From Candidatus Neomarinimicrobiota bacterium (lineage in GTDB: Bacteria > Fidelibacterota > Marinisomatia > Marinisomatales > S15-B10): a stretch of DNA of 64,000 bases. The notes beneath the pieces were generated by a model, which had not been told where the DNA came from, did no database searches, and was given only the letters and a program-made list of their open reading frames with translations. This document shows positions 37,091 to 45,386 of the stretch, in pieces. A program made the position numbers and the translations under genes. The stretch is taken from contig DTTI01000042.1 in NCBI GenBank assembly GCA_012964825.1, positions 27,531 through 91,530 on the forward strand. The letters are read 5' to 3'. Numbering within the stretch: the stretch's first letter is position 1; every line of letters begins with the position of its first letter.

Positions 37091-39523
37091 ATGACAGTTA
37101 AGAAGGCAACAGAGAGCATCGAAAACAACGGAACAGTAAGCGGATCACCGGAAACTTATCCGGTGATGCCCCTCCGAAACACCGTTCTTTTCCCTCAGCA
37201 GGTAATTCCCACCTATATCGGCCGTGACCGATCGCTCAAGCTTATTGAGGATCTCCCCACTGGAAAGAAAATGATTGTTGTGGTGGCACAGCAGGATGGT
37301 GCACTGGAAAATCCCGGAACCGATGAACTCTATGAATGGGGTACTCTGGCCATGGTGTTGAAAGTTTTTGACATGCCGGATAACAGCAAATCAGCCATTA
37401 TTCAGGGTGTGGATCGTGTAAAGGTGCTGTCGTTCATTCAGCAAGAGCCTTATTTCAAGGCGGCTATTCAACGTGTGGAAGACACGGAGATCGAGGGGAT
37501 AGAATCGGAGGCCATGTCTAAGTCCATTCGAAACGTATTTCAAGATCTGGTGAAGGTGGCACCTTACCTCACCGAAGAACATTCAGGCGTCCTCAGCTCC
37601 ATTTCAAAACCAGGACGGCTGGCCGACAGAGTTATTTCGCTGGTGACCATCCCTACCTTGGAGAAGCAGGAAATTCTCGAAGAGATGGATGTGAAGGAAC
37701 GTCTGGAAAAAGCGACGCTTTTGTTAAACAGGGAAATTCAGCGAATCAACCTTGGTGAAAAGATCCAGACGGAAGTTCAAGATGAAATATCCAAATCTCA
37801 GCGGGAGTACTACCTCCGCGAACAACTCAAAGCCATCCGTCGAGAATTGGGAGAAGAGGATGAAACGGCAGAACTGACGGAACTAGAAGAGAAGATCAAA
37901 GATGCGAAAATGAGTGAAGAAGCGGAAAAAGTCGCCATGAAAGAGCTGGATCGCCTCAGCAAGATACCGCCACAATCACCTGAGTATTCCGTTTCCAGGA
38001 CATATTTGGACTGGTTGCTGGAGGTCCCGTGGAGCACATCCACGAAGGATCGTGTTGATACGAAGGAGGCGAAAAAGATCCTCGATGACGATCACTATGG
38101 TTTGGACGATGTGAAAGAGCGAATCGTTGAATACTTGGCTGTCCGAAAGCTGAAAAAAGAAAAGACTGATGACGGCCGCGTCAAAGGTCCTATCCTCTGT
38201 TTTGTAGGCCCTCCAGGGGTTGGAAAAACATCTCTTGGCCGGTCCATTGCTCGTTCCATGGGGCGTGAATTTGTGAGAATTTCCCTCGGCGGCGTCCGGG
38301 ATGAAGCTGAAATCCGCGGCCACCGTCGGACCTACATTGGTGCACTGCCCGGAAGGATCATCCAGAGCCTTAAAAGAGCGGGGACGAATAACCCCATATT
38401 TATGCTGGATGAAATCGACAAAGTGGGGGCCGACTTCCGCGGTGATCCTTCATCGGCGCTTTTGGAAGTGCTAGATCCGGAACAGAACTTCTCCTTTAGT
38501 GACCACTACCTTGAGGTACCGTTTGATCTGAGTAATGTGATGTTCATCTCCACTGCGAACTTGCAGGACCCCATTATCCCGGCACTTCGTGACAGGATGG
38601 AGATTCTCGAATTTTCCGGCTATATCGAACAGGAGAAGATTCAGATTGCACGACAGTATCTTATCCCAAAGCAGTTGGAGGAGAACGCTCTCAGTAAAAG
38701 CGATTGCAGCTTCACTGAAGCGGGAATCAAGGAGCTGATCCGATCTTATACCCGAGAGGCGGGTGTCCGTAATCTGGAGCGGGAAATTTCCAACGTCTTT
38801 CGCAAGGTGGCCCGGAAACGGGCGGACGGGATGACCAAATCTGTGAAAATTACTAAGTCGGCTGTGGAGAAATATCTCGGTGCACCACGGTTCTACGCTG
38901 AGATGGCCGAGAGGATGAAAAAAGCGGGTGTTGTTATTGGCCTCGCCTGGACTTCTGTCGGAGGCGATATTCTTTTTATTGAAGCATCTAAGATGCCCGG
39001 AAAGGGCGGCCTTACACTCACAGGAAAGTTGGGTGATGTCATGAAAGAATCGGCTACTGCGGCCCTGTCGTACGTGCGGGCTAATGCGCAACAACTGGGA
39101 CTCGATCCCAAGTTTCATGAGACAACTGACATTCACGTCCATGTTCCGGCCGGTGCCATTCCAAAGGACGGTCCTTCGGCAGGAACAGCAATTTTCATTG
39201 CCATCCTTTCTCTTCTTACAAAACAGCCCGTTAAGAATATACTCGCCATGACCGGGGAGATCACGCTCCGTGGGGTAGTATTACCTGTAGGTGGTATCCG
39301 TGAAAAGGTGACAGCGGCACACCGTTCTGGAATACGAGAAATAATCCTGCCTCACTTCAATCAGAAGGATTTGGAAGAAATACCTGAAAAGGTGGTTAAG
39401 GATATAAAGTTCCACTTCGTCAAAGATCTGAGCGAGGTGATCAAACACGCTTTTCCGACACAACTAGTAAAACGGAGAAAGAGGCGGCCTTCCGCCACAG
39501 CCACGCAAGTGGCAGAAGCTTAA
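37091..39523 (+). CDS. lon: ATP-dependent protease Lon
   Basis: 810 aa AAA+ serine protease. N-terminal LON substrate-binding domain (about 20-220, starting [15 protein letters not shown]), a helical middle part with [19 protein letters not shown], Walker [12 protein letters not shown] near residue 373, Walker [12 protein letters not shown], and a protease domain with the catalytic Ser696 in [10 protein letters not shown] and the catalytic Lys in [14 protein letters not shown]. The C-terminus has a short basic extension (RRKRRPS). AAAGGA precedes ATG 37091. Likely under sigma-54 control, see the promoter entry. Confidence 0.98.
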   Translation: MTVKKATESIENNGTVSGSPETYPVMPLRNTVLFPQQVIPTYIGRDRSLKLIEDLPTGKKMIVVVAQQDGALENPGTDELYEWGTLAMVLKVFDMPDNSKSAIIQGVDRVKVLSFIQQEPYFKAAIQRVEDTEIEGIESEAMSKSIRNVFQDLVKVAPYLTEEHSGVLSSISKPGRLADRVISLVTIPTLEKQEILEEMDVKERLEKATLLLNREIQRINLGEKIQTEVQDEISKSQREYYLREQLKAIRRELGEEDETAELTELEEKIKDAKMSEEAEKVAMKELDRLSKIPPQSPEYSVSRTYLDWLLEVPWSTSTKDRVDTKEAKKILDDDHYGLDDVKERIVEYLAVRKLKKEKTDDGRVKGPILCFVGPPGVGKTSLGRSIARSMGREFVRISLGGVRDEAEIRGHRRTYIGALPGRIIQSLKRAGTNNPIFMLDEIDKVGADFRGDPSSALLEVLDPEQNFSFSDHYLEVPFDLSNVMFISTANLQDPIIPALRDRMEILEFSGYIEQEKIQIARQYLIPKQLEENALSKSDCSFTEAGIKELIRSYTREAGVRNLEREISNVFRKVARKRADGMTKSVKITKSAVEKYLGAPRFYAEMAERMKKAGVVIGLAWTSVGGDILFIEASKMPGKGGLTLTGKLGDVMKESATAALSYVRANAQQLGLDPKFHETTDIHVHVPAGAIPKDGPSAGTAIFIAILSLLTKQPVKNILAMTGEITLRGVVLPVGGIREKVTAAHRSGIREIILPHFNQKDLEEIPEKVVKDIKFHFVKDLSEVIKHAFPTQLVKRRKRRPSATATQVAEA

Positions 39524-39527
39524 ATTT

Positions 39528-39602
39528 GGACGCTTAGCTCAGCTGGTTCAGAGCATCGCCCTTACAAGGCGGGGGTCACTGGTTCGAATCCAGTAGCGTC
39601 CA
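39528..39602 (+). tRNA. tRNA-Val (anticodon UAC)
   Basis: 75 nt. Acceptor stem GGACGCT (39528-39534) with AGCGTCC (39595-39601), discriminator A 39602. The D-arm is AGCTCAGCTGGTTCAGAGC. The anticodon stem TCGCC/GGCGG encloses loop CTTACAA with anticodon TAC at 39563-39565. T-arm is CTGGTTCGAATCCAG. CCA is not encoded. It starts 4 bp after the lon stop codon, so it may be read through from lon as well. Confidence 0.97.
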
Positions 39603-39778
39603 CGCTCCTTGATATATTATTTCATTATTCCACCTAGCGCGGAGCTCTCTGCTGACTCTATTCAAAACTGATCCTAATTCTAGCTCACAAGCCGTAAGTT
39701 TAGAAAGTTAAGTTCGATTATGTTTCACAAACACATTTACAAGGGGAACCTCGGAAAGTCCAAACTAGGGAGGATAAG

Positions 39779-40036
39779 ATGAAAGAGCAGGAAATCGGCT
39801 ATGTTTCCAACTTCATGGGGAACATATCAGTAGCAATTATAGAAATGACAAAAGGTACTTTGAAAACAGGTGATACTGTACATTTTAAGGGCAATACCAC
39901 AGATATTACTGAGATAGTTTCATCTATGCAGATCGATCATGAAAGTGTGGACAAAGTGAAAAAGAAAGACAGTTTAGGTCTCAAACTCAAGAAGAAAGTC
40001 CGGAAAAGAGACAAAGTGTACAAAGTTGCAGACTAA
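39779..40036 (+). CDS. small EF-Tu domain-2-like protein
   Basis: 85 aa. The pattern IGYVSNFMGNISVAIIEM, TKGTLKTGDTVHFKG and a basic C-terminal part (KLKKKVRKRDKVYKV) matches the beta-barrel domain 2 of translation GTPases, standing alone without a G domain. Similar small proteins are sometimes annotated as translation elongation factor-like. AGGGAGGA lies about 6 bases before ATG 39779. The role is unknown; an RNA- or ribosome-related role is an inference from the fold. Confidence 0.75.
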   Translation: MKEQEIGYVSNFMGNISVAIIEMTKGTLKTGDTVHFKGNTTDITEIVSSMQIDHESVDKVKKKDSLGLKLKKKVRKRDKVYKVAD

Positions 40037-40332
40037 TTAACCTTAATGTGGGATTTAAAAACAAAATAAATCCCAGGAGTCTAATTGAGTTGATTTATAA
40101 TTGTTTAAAATCTAGAGATGCTGTATTGGCCATATTGATTTACTGAAAATTTCCCCCTTTTTTGAGATTGAAGGTAAATATGAAACTCAACTGATTAAGT
40201 CTACAAAAAGAAAAATTATTAAGGAATTCCTTTGTTGATTGAAACTGCAAAGGAGAGACCACTTCATACTTTTAATTCAAAAACTATTTATAAAAGAAAA
40301 AATAACCGAACCAAAAGAAGAAGAAAATAAAA
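40037..40332 (+). other. AT-rich intergenic stretch
   Basis: About 296 bp with very high A+T content and no coding frame of length. It probably contains the promoter of the NYN gene (many TATAAT-like hexamers, so none can be singled out). No repeat, hairpin terminator or known riboswitch pattern is seen. Confidence 0.6.
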
Positions 40333-40836
40333 ATGACTGAATTAATTATTAACCAGTCCGTTGCTATTTTATGTGATGGAAACAATATTGAGCGAAGTAT
40401 TCATGAAATGTCAAAATTGACAAATGCTATGATTAACTTTGATACACTTATACCTAAGCTCTTAAATGGAAGGGGTTTAAACAGGCTAATCTATTTTCGT
40501 GAAGGGAAATCTATATCTGAAAAATTTGCTGATCGTCTTCATGAAAATTATTATGGATCAGTAGTTCCTTGTCATAAATCTGCTGATATCCCACTTACAA
40601 TTAAAGCTACTCAATTAGCTTCTAAGGTTGATACAATAATAATCATGTCAGGTGATTCAGACTTTGTTGAGTTGGTTATTCATTTGAAAGCAGAAGGAGT
40701 AAGAGTTGAAATTGCTTCGGTAAGAAAAACTACAGCTAAAATATTATTAGATGAATCTGATCATTATCACGAAATTAAAAGTGATGATTGGTTTGTTTAC
40801 AAAGGATCAAAAAAAGCGGTATATAATAAAAAGTAA
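40333..40836 (+). CDS. NYN-domain (LabA/DUF88-like) putative nuclease
   Basis: 167 aa PIN-like fold protein. Acidic active-site residues are visible in VAILCDGNNIE (strand 1) and IIIMSGDSDFVELV (strand 4), the NYN signature; KTTAKILLDESDHYHEI follows near the end. Such proteins are RNA-processing or regulatory nucleases. The gene is much more AT-rich than its surroundings and sits next to the EF-Tu domain-2-like gene, suggesting separate origin. Followed by a strong terminator. Confidence 0.87.
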   Translation: MTELIINQSVAILCDGNNIERSIHEMSKLTNAMINFDTLIPKLLNGRGLNRLIYFREGKSISEKFADRLHENYYGSVVPCHKSADIPLTIKATQLASKVDTIIIMSGDSDFVELVIHLKAEGVRVEIASVRKTTAKILLDESDHYHEIKSDDWFVYKGSKKAVYNKK

Positions 40837-40885
40837 ATAAAGTAATTAGTATTTCCTGAATAAGTATAGAATACCCACTACTATC

Positions 40886-40922
40886 ACACAAAAAAGGGCG
40901 ATTTGATCGCCCTTTTTTGTGT
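40886..40922. terminator. bidirectional rho-independent terminator
   Basis: Perfect 17-bp inverted repeat: ACACAAAAAAGGGCGAT (40886-40902) and ATCGCCCTTTTTTGTGT (40906-40922), with a 3-base loop TTG. The GC core is flanked by A6 and T6, so it works in both directions. It lies between the convergent NYN gene (plus) and the lipoprotein gene (minus). Confidence 0.95.
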
Positions 40923-40942
40923 CGTTTAAAGATTATTCAGGT

Positions 40943-41932
40943 TTATCCGCCTCGGCCTCCTCTTTCTCCGTTTTTGCCGCCTCTTTCTTTACTATGCCGC
41001 CATCTCATTTCGAGGTACTCATGAATTTTGATGATCTCCAGCTGTGTGGTGGTTAGGATATTTCCCATCACAGCTTTATTGGCCTCGAAAATGGCCTTTG
41101 CAGCCTCACCGGCTTGTTCTTTTTCCAATTCACCGGATTCAACCTGGGCCTTTAGGGCTTCCAGTTCAGCTTTCATGCTTTCCCTGGCGGCATCTAAAGC
41201 GGCAATCTGATCATCGGTAAGTCCGAGAGCTTCGGTCTTTGCCTGGCGGACGGCTTCCATGTAGGCTTTCAATTCTGCTTCCCGGTCCGCTTTCATCTGC
41301 TCCAGCTGTGCTTTTTGGTCATCTGTTAACAGGGCATCAATGGCGGCCTTCATAGCCTCTTCCATTGACTCAATTTCCGCTTTCGCTTCTTCCCGGGTAA
41401 CCTCGCCGGCCTTGATACTGGCAAAAAGGGCGTCCATGCCCGCTTTGAATTCTTCCATAATGGCGTCGAATTCAGGTTTCTGGTCTTCCGTGAGAACAGA
41501 GTATATAGCCCTCAGGGCGCCCCGATCTTTTCCCTTCCGGTCTTTGTCATCATCTTTGCCCCGACCTCTATCAGAATCTTTATCACGACCAACGCCTCTA
41601 TCTTTCCCCTTTTCCTTCGCATCTTCGAGTCTGGAAAAGATCTTATTTTTCTCTTCCTCAGTCAGTGTCTGCTGAAGCTCAGCGGCCAGTTTCCATAGGA
41701 AACCGGGATCCCTGTCTCTTTCGCCGCCCCTGCCGTGCCTGCTCAGGGCAGAACGGAGGTTCTTGATACTGTTGTCAGACAGATTTAAATCATTTTCCAG
41801 TTCACTGGAAAACATTTCCAGCTCAGGCGAATCGAGCTGAATTTCATCATTGTGCGCAAAAGGGTTCTCGCAGCCAGCGAGGAAGATTGCAACTGCTGCT
41901 ACAAGTGAGAAAGTTACAAATTGCCGTTTCAT
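40943..41932 (-). CDS. lipoprotein with Spy/LTxxQ-like helical repeats
   Basis: 329 aa. Lipoprotein signal with lipobox FLAGC at about residue 21. The rest is highly charged and helical. Several segments resemble the LTxxQ motif of Spy/CpxP-type proteins: LTEEEKNKIF, LTEDQKPEFDAIM, LTDDQKAQLEQM, LTDDQIAALDAA and LTTTQLEIIKIHE. A basic/acidic low-complexity segment (RGRGKDDDKDRKGKDRG) lies near residue 125, and the C-terminus is Gly/Arg-rich. Ribosome-binding site GGAG upstream of the ATG on the minus strand. A periplasmic chaperone-like or metal-stress role is possible by analogy only. Confidence 0.85.
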   Translation of the reverse strand: MKRQFVTFSLVAAVAIFLAGCENPFAHNDEIQLDSPELEMFSSELENDLNLSDNSIKNLRSALSRHGRGGERDRDPGFLWKLAAELQQTLTEEEKNKIFSRLEDAKEKGKDRGVGRDKDSDRGRGKDDDKDRKGKDRGALRAIYSVLTEDQKPEFDAIMEEFKAGMDALFASIKAGEVTREEAKAEIESMEEAMKAAIDALLTDDQKAQLEQMKADREAELKAYMEAVRQAKTEALGLTDDQIAALDAARESMKAELEALKAQVESGELEKEQAGEAAKAIFEANKAVMGNILTTTQLEIIKIHEYLEMRWRHSKERGGKNGERGGRGG

Positions 41933-42150
41933 GTTTTCTCCTTACTGTTTTGCCCTTTAGACGTCCTGGGGCTGGAAAAGGTTAAATATACGCCGGCTTT
42001 ATTACGATAGAAAGGCTTGCTTATTAATCACAGCCTGGTGTATCCTCCGGAAGCCGATCGAGTTCAAAATCATCGATTCTTTCAAGGATTAATTCGGTGA
42101 AGTTTACCGGGAAAAGAATTGCTTTAATGCTTATTCATAGGAGTAGCAGC

Positions 42151-45100
42151 ATGCGTACTTTTTTTACTTTCAGACGGCCTATAGGTTTCAGAGTTCTTTC
42201 TTGGGGTCTTCTTTCCCTTTCGGGCTTTTCCTTTGCCCAGATAATTACACCAGATGTTTATCAAAACCTAGACTACAGGTATATCGGGCCCCCGGGTAAC
42301 AGGACATCCGCTGTGGTGGGAGTTCCCGGTGACCCGTTGACCTATTACGTTGGTGCCTCTTCTGGAGGGGTCTGGAAAACTGAAGACGGTGGACGGAACT
42401 GGGAACCACTATTCGATGATCAGCCGGCACAGTCAATTGGTGCTTTGGCTATAGCGCCGTCTGACCCCCACGTCATTTGGGCCGGTACGGGAGAGGCCTT
42501 TATCAGGAGTAACGTCTCTATAGGAAATGGTGTATATAAATCAACGGACGGTGGTAAAACCTGGAACCACATGGGGCTGGAAAAAACTGGCAGGATCGGC
42601 CGGGTGGTCATCGATCCAAGGAATCCCGACATTGTTTTCGTAGCAGCCGTGGGACACGGATATGGGCCTCAGAAGGAAAGGGGCGTTTTCCGCACTAAAG
42701 ATGGAGGAAAAACGTGGGAGCATGTCCTTTTTGTGGATGAGGACACCGGTTGTTTCGAGATCGCCATGAATATGGATAATCCCCGGATACTCTTTGCGGG
42801 AATGTGGCCCATCGTTATCAAGACCTGGGGCAGGGAGAGTGGTGGTCCCAACGGCGGCGTTTGGCGTTCCACTGATGGCGGATCGACCTGGAAAAGGCTG
42901 GAAAAGGGTCTTCCTAAGCCGCCCATTGGCAAAGTGGGTCTTGCCATTGCACCAACTAATCCGGATGTGGTTTATGCACTTATTGAAACAGGTTCTCCCA
43001 ATAGGGGCGTTCTGTGGCGCTCCAATAACAGCGGTGACTCATGGCGGTTGGTGAGCTATGACCGCATCTTGAATGAAAGGCCTCACTACGCCTCCCGTAT
43101 TGTTGTCTCTTCGGCCAGTGAAAATGAGGTTTATTTTGCCGCCAACAGTCACAGCGTCACCTATGACGGGGGACTGACCAGTGAGCGGTCAGGGTGGAGC
43201 GGCGATACGCATGATCAGTGGGTGGATCCTCTTAATCCCGACCGGATAATCCTTTCTGACGACGGCGGTATTGTCATCAGCAACAACCACGGTGAGACCT
43301 GGGAGCGGATCCGGCTGCCTATCGCCCAGATGTACCACGTGGCGGTGGACACTCAGATTCCCTACTACGTTTACGGTGGGATGCAGGACGGCTCCGGTTA
43401 CAGAGGACCTAGCACTGCTGCTCCTGGCCGCGGCGGATGGGGTTTTGTAAGCAGTGAATGGGAGAACACAGCCGGAGGTGAATGTGGGTTTATTGTCCCC
43501 GATCCTGTGAATCCTAACATTGTCTGGGGTGGGAGCTTCAGTTCCAACTTCTCAAAAGTGAACTATAGCACTGGGCACGAACGAACGGTAAGGGTGTGGC
43601 CTGAATCGTCATACGGTGCCTCTGCCAGTGAGGCGAAATATCGTTTCAATTGGACGTTCCCTATTACCATTTCTCCCCATGACAATAACAAGGTCTATGT
43701 GGGTAGTCAATTTGTCCATCAAACGACGGACGGAGGTGAAAGCTGGGAGATCATTTCTCCTGATCTAAGTACCAACGACATGAGTCGAATGGGTCCCTCC
43801 GGCGGACTTACTAAAGACAATATCGGTGTGGAATATGCTTGTGTGGTATTCGCCATTGCTGAATCCCGAGTGGAGCCCGGTGTTGTCTGGGCCGGCACGA
43901 ACGATGGTCTTGTCCATGTGACCCGGGACGGCGGCAAGAAGTGGACGAACGTTACAAAAAATATCCCCAGCCTTCCTGAGTGGGGAACCATCAGCAACAT
44001 TGAGCCGTCACCCCACAATGCCGGTACAGCCTACATCACCGTAGATTTTCACCAGATGAACGACCGCAATCCTTACATCTACAAAACGACCAATTACGGA
44101 AAAAGATGGCGGTCCATCAGCAACGGTATACCGAAAAGTGTTTTCAGCTATGCACATTGGATTCATGAAGATCCCGTCCGGAAAGGGATGCTCTATGTGG
44201 GGACGGAAAATGCTATCTACGTCTCTTTTGATGACGGCAAGAACTGGCTGCCGCTTCAGAATAACCTGCCCTATGCACCGGTACACCACATGGTCACCCA
44301 GGAGCACTTCAATGATCTGGTGGTAGCCACCTACGGCCGGGGTTTCTGGATACTTGATGATGTGACACCGCTGAGACAGCTGAATGAGAAAGTTCTGGCA
44401 AGGAATGTTCACCTGTTTGATCTCCGGCAGGCATACCGCATGCATCCCTTGAGAAACGGTCCACGTCCCAATGCCCGTGCCCTGATCAATTATTACCTAA
44501 AAGATGAGCCTGAGGGAGATGTTAATATCGCAATCTTGGATAATAATGGAGACATTGTGAGATCTCTGAAGGGGACCAAGAAAAAGGGGATCAATCGTGT
44601 AGCGTGGAATTTGAGATACGAGGGAGCAAGGGAGGCCAAACTTCGGACCAAACCGCCACACAATCCTCATCTGGTTGAAGAAAAGCGCTTCAGGAAAACC
44701 TGGGAGCGGGAAGGGTGGTATCCTATCCGGAGCTGGGGAACTTACGCCGGTTTCCGAGGATTCATGGTGGCCCCGGGAATTTATTCTGTCAAGCTGATGG
44801 TCGAAGAGACCGAACTGACAACCGATCTCGAGGTCCTCAAGGACCCCCGGTCGGAAGGGACCCTGGCTGACATTAATGATCAGGTGGCACTTCTACTCCG
44901 GATTCGTCAAGACCTCAACACTGTTTCGGATATGATCAGCAATATCGAATGGATGAAGCGTCAGATCGAAGATCTGAAGGCTGTTATGAAAGGCGATGAA
45001 ACGAGCATGGATATTGTTGAAAAGGGGGACGCTCTTAATAAAAAACTACAGGAACTGGAAGACAAAGTATTCCAGCCGGTTCTCGCTGAGGGTGACTCAA

Positions 45101-45366
45101 AGTCATTCAGATATACCAATAAGCTCTACAGCAAACTTTCTGTTCTTACGGGAGATCTGGCCAGCGGAGATGGATTTCATCCCGGCTCCGTCGATTTTTC
45201 GCCGAATAGGCAACAGGAGGAAGTGTATAAAGTGCTCAAGGGACGAGTAGATCAGTATCAGTCTGAATTCAACAGGCTGATAGAAAAAGATGTGGCTGAC
45301 TTCAACCGACTGGCTGCCAGCCGTGATAAAGGCGGCGTGGTTGTGCCAAGTTCTCAGCAGCAATAA
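42151..45366 (+). CDS. secreted Asp-box (BNR/sortilin-like) repeat protein
   Basis: 1071 aa from ATG 42151, which has AGGAG (42139-42143) seven bases upstream and is followed by a signal peptide ending FSFAQ. Many Asp-box turns (S/T-x-D-G-G-x-x-W) mark a beta-propeller: KTEDGGRNWEP, STDGGKTWN, TKDGGKTWEH, STDGGSTWKR, TTDGGESWE, TRDGGKKWTN. The last 300 aa form a separate domain with a coiled-coil-like helical tail. This family (VPS10/sortilin-like, glycosyl-hydrolase-named) is common in Bacteroidetes, Acidobacteria and Gemmatimonadetes; its substrate is unknown. The S9 peptidase follows by 20 bp. Confidence 0.9.
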   Translation: MRTFFTFRRPIGFRVLSWGLLSLSGFSFAQIITPDVYQNLDYRYIGPPGNRTSAVVGVPGDPLTYYVGASSGGVWKTEDGGRNWEPLFDDQPAQSIGALAIAPSDPHVIWAGTGEAFIRSNVSIGNGVYKSTDGGKTWNHMGLEKTGRIGRVVIDPRNPDIVFVAAVGHGYGPQKERGVFRTKDGGKTWEHVLFVDEDTGCFEIAMNMDNPRILFAGMWPIVIKTWGRESGGPNGGVWRSTDGGSTWKRLEKGLPKPPIGKVGLAIAPTNPDVVYALIETGSPNRGVLWRSNNSGDSWRLVSYDRILNERPHYASRIVVSSASENEVYFAANSHSVTYDGGLTSERSGWSGDTHDQWVDPLNPDRIILSDDGGIVISNNHGETWERIRLPIAQMYHVAVDTQIPYYVYGGMQDGSGYRGPSTAAPGRGGWGFVSSEWENTAGGECGFIVPDPVNPNIVWGGSFSSNFSKVNYSTGHERTVRVWPESSYGASASEAKYRFNWTFPITISPHDNNKVYVGSQFVHQTTDGGESWEIISPDLSTNDMSRMGPSGGLTKDNIGVEYACVVFAIAESRVEPGVVWAGTNDGLVHVTRDGGKKWTNVTKNIPSLPEWGTISNIEPSPHNAGTAYITVDFHQMNDRNPYIYKTTNYGKRWRSISNGIPKSVFSYAHWIHEDPVRKGMLYVGTENAIYVSFDDGKNWLPLQNNLPYAPVHHMVTQEHFNDLVVATYGRGFWILDDVTPLRQLNEKVLARNVHLFDLRQAYRMHPLRNGPRPNARALINYYLKDEPEGDVNIAILDNNGDIVRSLKGTKKKGINRVAWNLRYEGAREAKLRTKPPHNPHLVEEKRFRKTWEREGWYPIRSWGTYAGFRGFMVAPGIYSVKLMVEETELTTDLEVLKDPRSEGTLADINDQVALLLRIRQDLNTVSDMISNIEWMKRQIEDLKAVMKGDETSMDIVEKGDALNKKLQELEDKVFQPVLAEGDSKSFRYTNKLYSKLSVLTGDLASGDGFHPGSVDFSPNRQQEEVYKVLKGRVDQYQSEFNRLIEKDVADFNRLAASRDKGGVVVPSSQQQ

Positions 45367-45386
45367 AAAGTGGAGGATTATTCAAA

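Noticed and set aside
39528..40922. Integrative element attached at tRNA-Val
   Set aside because: I looked for a repeat of the tRNA 3' end downstream and found none, and no integrase gene is present. Composition alone does not show an element.
41933..42150. Small gene or regulatory RNA between the divergent lipoprotein and Asp-box genes
   Set aside because: The upstream in-frame ATG (42097) lacks a ribosome-binding site and would put 18 polar residues before the signal peptide. No hairpin of note is seen; this is probably just a divergent promoter region.
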